The notes under the pieces are model-generated. The model was not told the origin of the DNA and did not search any database. It saw nothing but the letters and a program-made list of their open reading frames with translations. Shown here piece by piece: positions 63,467-64,000 of a stretch of DNA of 64,000 nt. A program made the position numbers and the translations under genes. Position 1 is the first letter of the stretch, and every line of letters starts with the position of its first letter. Source of the stretch: Streptomyces flavochromogenes (GTDB lineage Bacteria; Actinomycetota; Actinomycetes; Streptomycetales; Streptomycetaceae); assembly GCF_000717595.1 (NCBI RefSeq), contig NZ_JNZO01000014.1:62001-126000 (forward strand), in the 5' to 3' direction.

Positions 63467-64000
63467 ATGACGGCTGACGCAGCTGGAACGAAGACCGGGG
63501 GGACCGGACCGAGCGGGCCGGTCTCGACGTGGGGATCGGCCCTCGACTCGGTCGTCGTGTACGCGCAGGGGGCGCTCTGCCGCCGCCTGGCCCGGGGGCC
63601 CCTGCCCCCGGACGGCCGGGTGCGCGTCACGGGGCTGCCGCGCTCGCTGGACCCCGGCTCGCTGCGGGCCCGGGTCCTCGGCGTCTCCGGGACGAGGGTC
63701 ACCGAGGCCAGGATCGAGATCGCGGCCGAGCCGCTGGGCACCGCCTCCGGCGAGCCGGAGGGGTTGCGACGCGAGGTCGAGCGGCTGCGCGACGCGTACG
63801 CGGCGGCGGAGGGGCGCCGGGACCGGCAGCAGGGACTGATCGCGGAGGTCGGTGGGCTGCGCCCGGTGCCGCCGGCCCGCAAGCGCGACGACCCGCATCG
63901 CCGCACCCCTGTCGACGCGTGGCTGGAGCTCGCCGACTTCGTCGACGAGCGGCTCACCGGACTGCACACCCGGCTCTCCGAGCTGGAGGAGGAACTGCTC
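63467..64000 (+). CDS. MuiA/DUF4139 family protein, C-terminus outside window
   Basis: 178 codons visible and still open at the end. MTADAAGTKTGGTGPSGPVS is a disordered start; SALDSVVVYAQGALCRRLAR and VRVTGLPRSLDPGSLRARVL form the DUF4140 N-terminal beta domain of mucoidy-inhibitor MuiA-like proteins, followed by a coiled-coil helix (EGLRREVERLRDAYAAAEGR; ELADFVDERLTGLHTRLSEL EEELL). The DUF4139 beta domain should follow outside. GAGGGCGGGGGC precedes ATG 63467. Cell role unknown. Confidence 0.85.
   Translation, partial: MTADAAGTKTGGTGPSGPVSTWGSALDSVVVYAQGALCRRLARGPLPPDGRVRVTGLPRSLDPGSLRARVLGVSGTRVTEARIEIAAEPLGTASGEPEGLRREVERLRDAYAAAEGRRDRQQGLIAEVGGLRPVPPARKRDDPHRRTPVDAWLELADFVDERLTGLHTRLSELEEELL

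Overview
The window reads as a chromosomal segment of a Streptomyces or close relative. It is very GC-rich, with strong G/C bias at third codon positions, many GTG starts and a few TTG starts. Typical streptomycete families are present: streptogrisin-type protease, SigB/F-type sigma factor with partner-switching genes, VanW protein, type-II-like long GAPDH, TioE-type MerR regulator and rifampicin monooxygenase. No ribosomal RNA, phage or CRISPR locus is visible. One tRNA, tRNA-Leu(GAG), lies at 48376-48460 on the minus strand. Genes at both ends (a GH15 enzyme at the left, a MuiA/DUF4139-type protein at the right) run out of the window.

Left part (1-15 kb). A GH15 glucosidase is followed by a plus-strand run of glycosyltransferase genes: a GT2 enzyme, degraded glycosyltransferase-like sequence, a P-loop kinase fused to a GT4 domain with Arg in place of the Walker A Lys, a PIG-L deacetylase, and a GT4 enzyme. 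Convergent to these is a coupled pair: a 1546-residue protein that joins membrane, PAS, GGDEF and EAL domains to a complete alpha-oxoamine synthase, then an NNMT/PNMT-like methyltransferase. Together they look like an unassigned glycoconjugate or amino-lipid locus with a c-di-GMP module built in. LacI, quinol-monooxygenase-like and IclR genes follow.

Middle part (15-34 kb). This holds a VanW wall protein, a serine hydrolase, GAPDH, a DUF817 gene whose 5' end is lost in long poly-C tracts, a cold-shock protein followed by a DEAD-box helicase, and a MazG-like enzyme. Next come a coupled ABC-type efflux operon (lipoprotein, adaptor, ATPase, permease) and a divergent coupled two-component system plus lipoprotein that probably regulates it. 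A SigB/F-type island follows: winged-helix regulator, two STAS antagonists, two HATPase kinases and a sigma factor.

Right part (34-64 kb). Two antibiotic-inactivation genes stand out: rox, preceded by a rifamycin-associated-element-like inverted repeat, and an erythromycin-esterase-type gene sharing a perfect operator with a double MerR-domain regulator. Also present are an amidase, a PPTase, a HEAT protein with a MerR-HEAT fusion, a Ro60/TROVE protein, a SulP transporter, an acyl-CoA dehydrogenase with a PadR regulator, a second GH15 enzyme, a streptogrisin-like protease, an MHS-type transporter and a GCS2 ligase. Around the tRNA-Leu and at 54.5-55.3 kb there is clear decay: a truncated ABC ATPase, a nonsense-interrupted HAD phosphatase, a frame-broken ORF, and a ZapE/AFG1 ATPase with an internal deletion and a frameshift.
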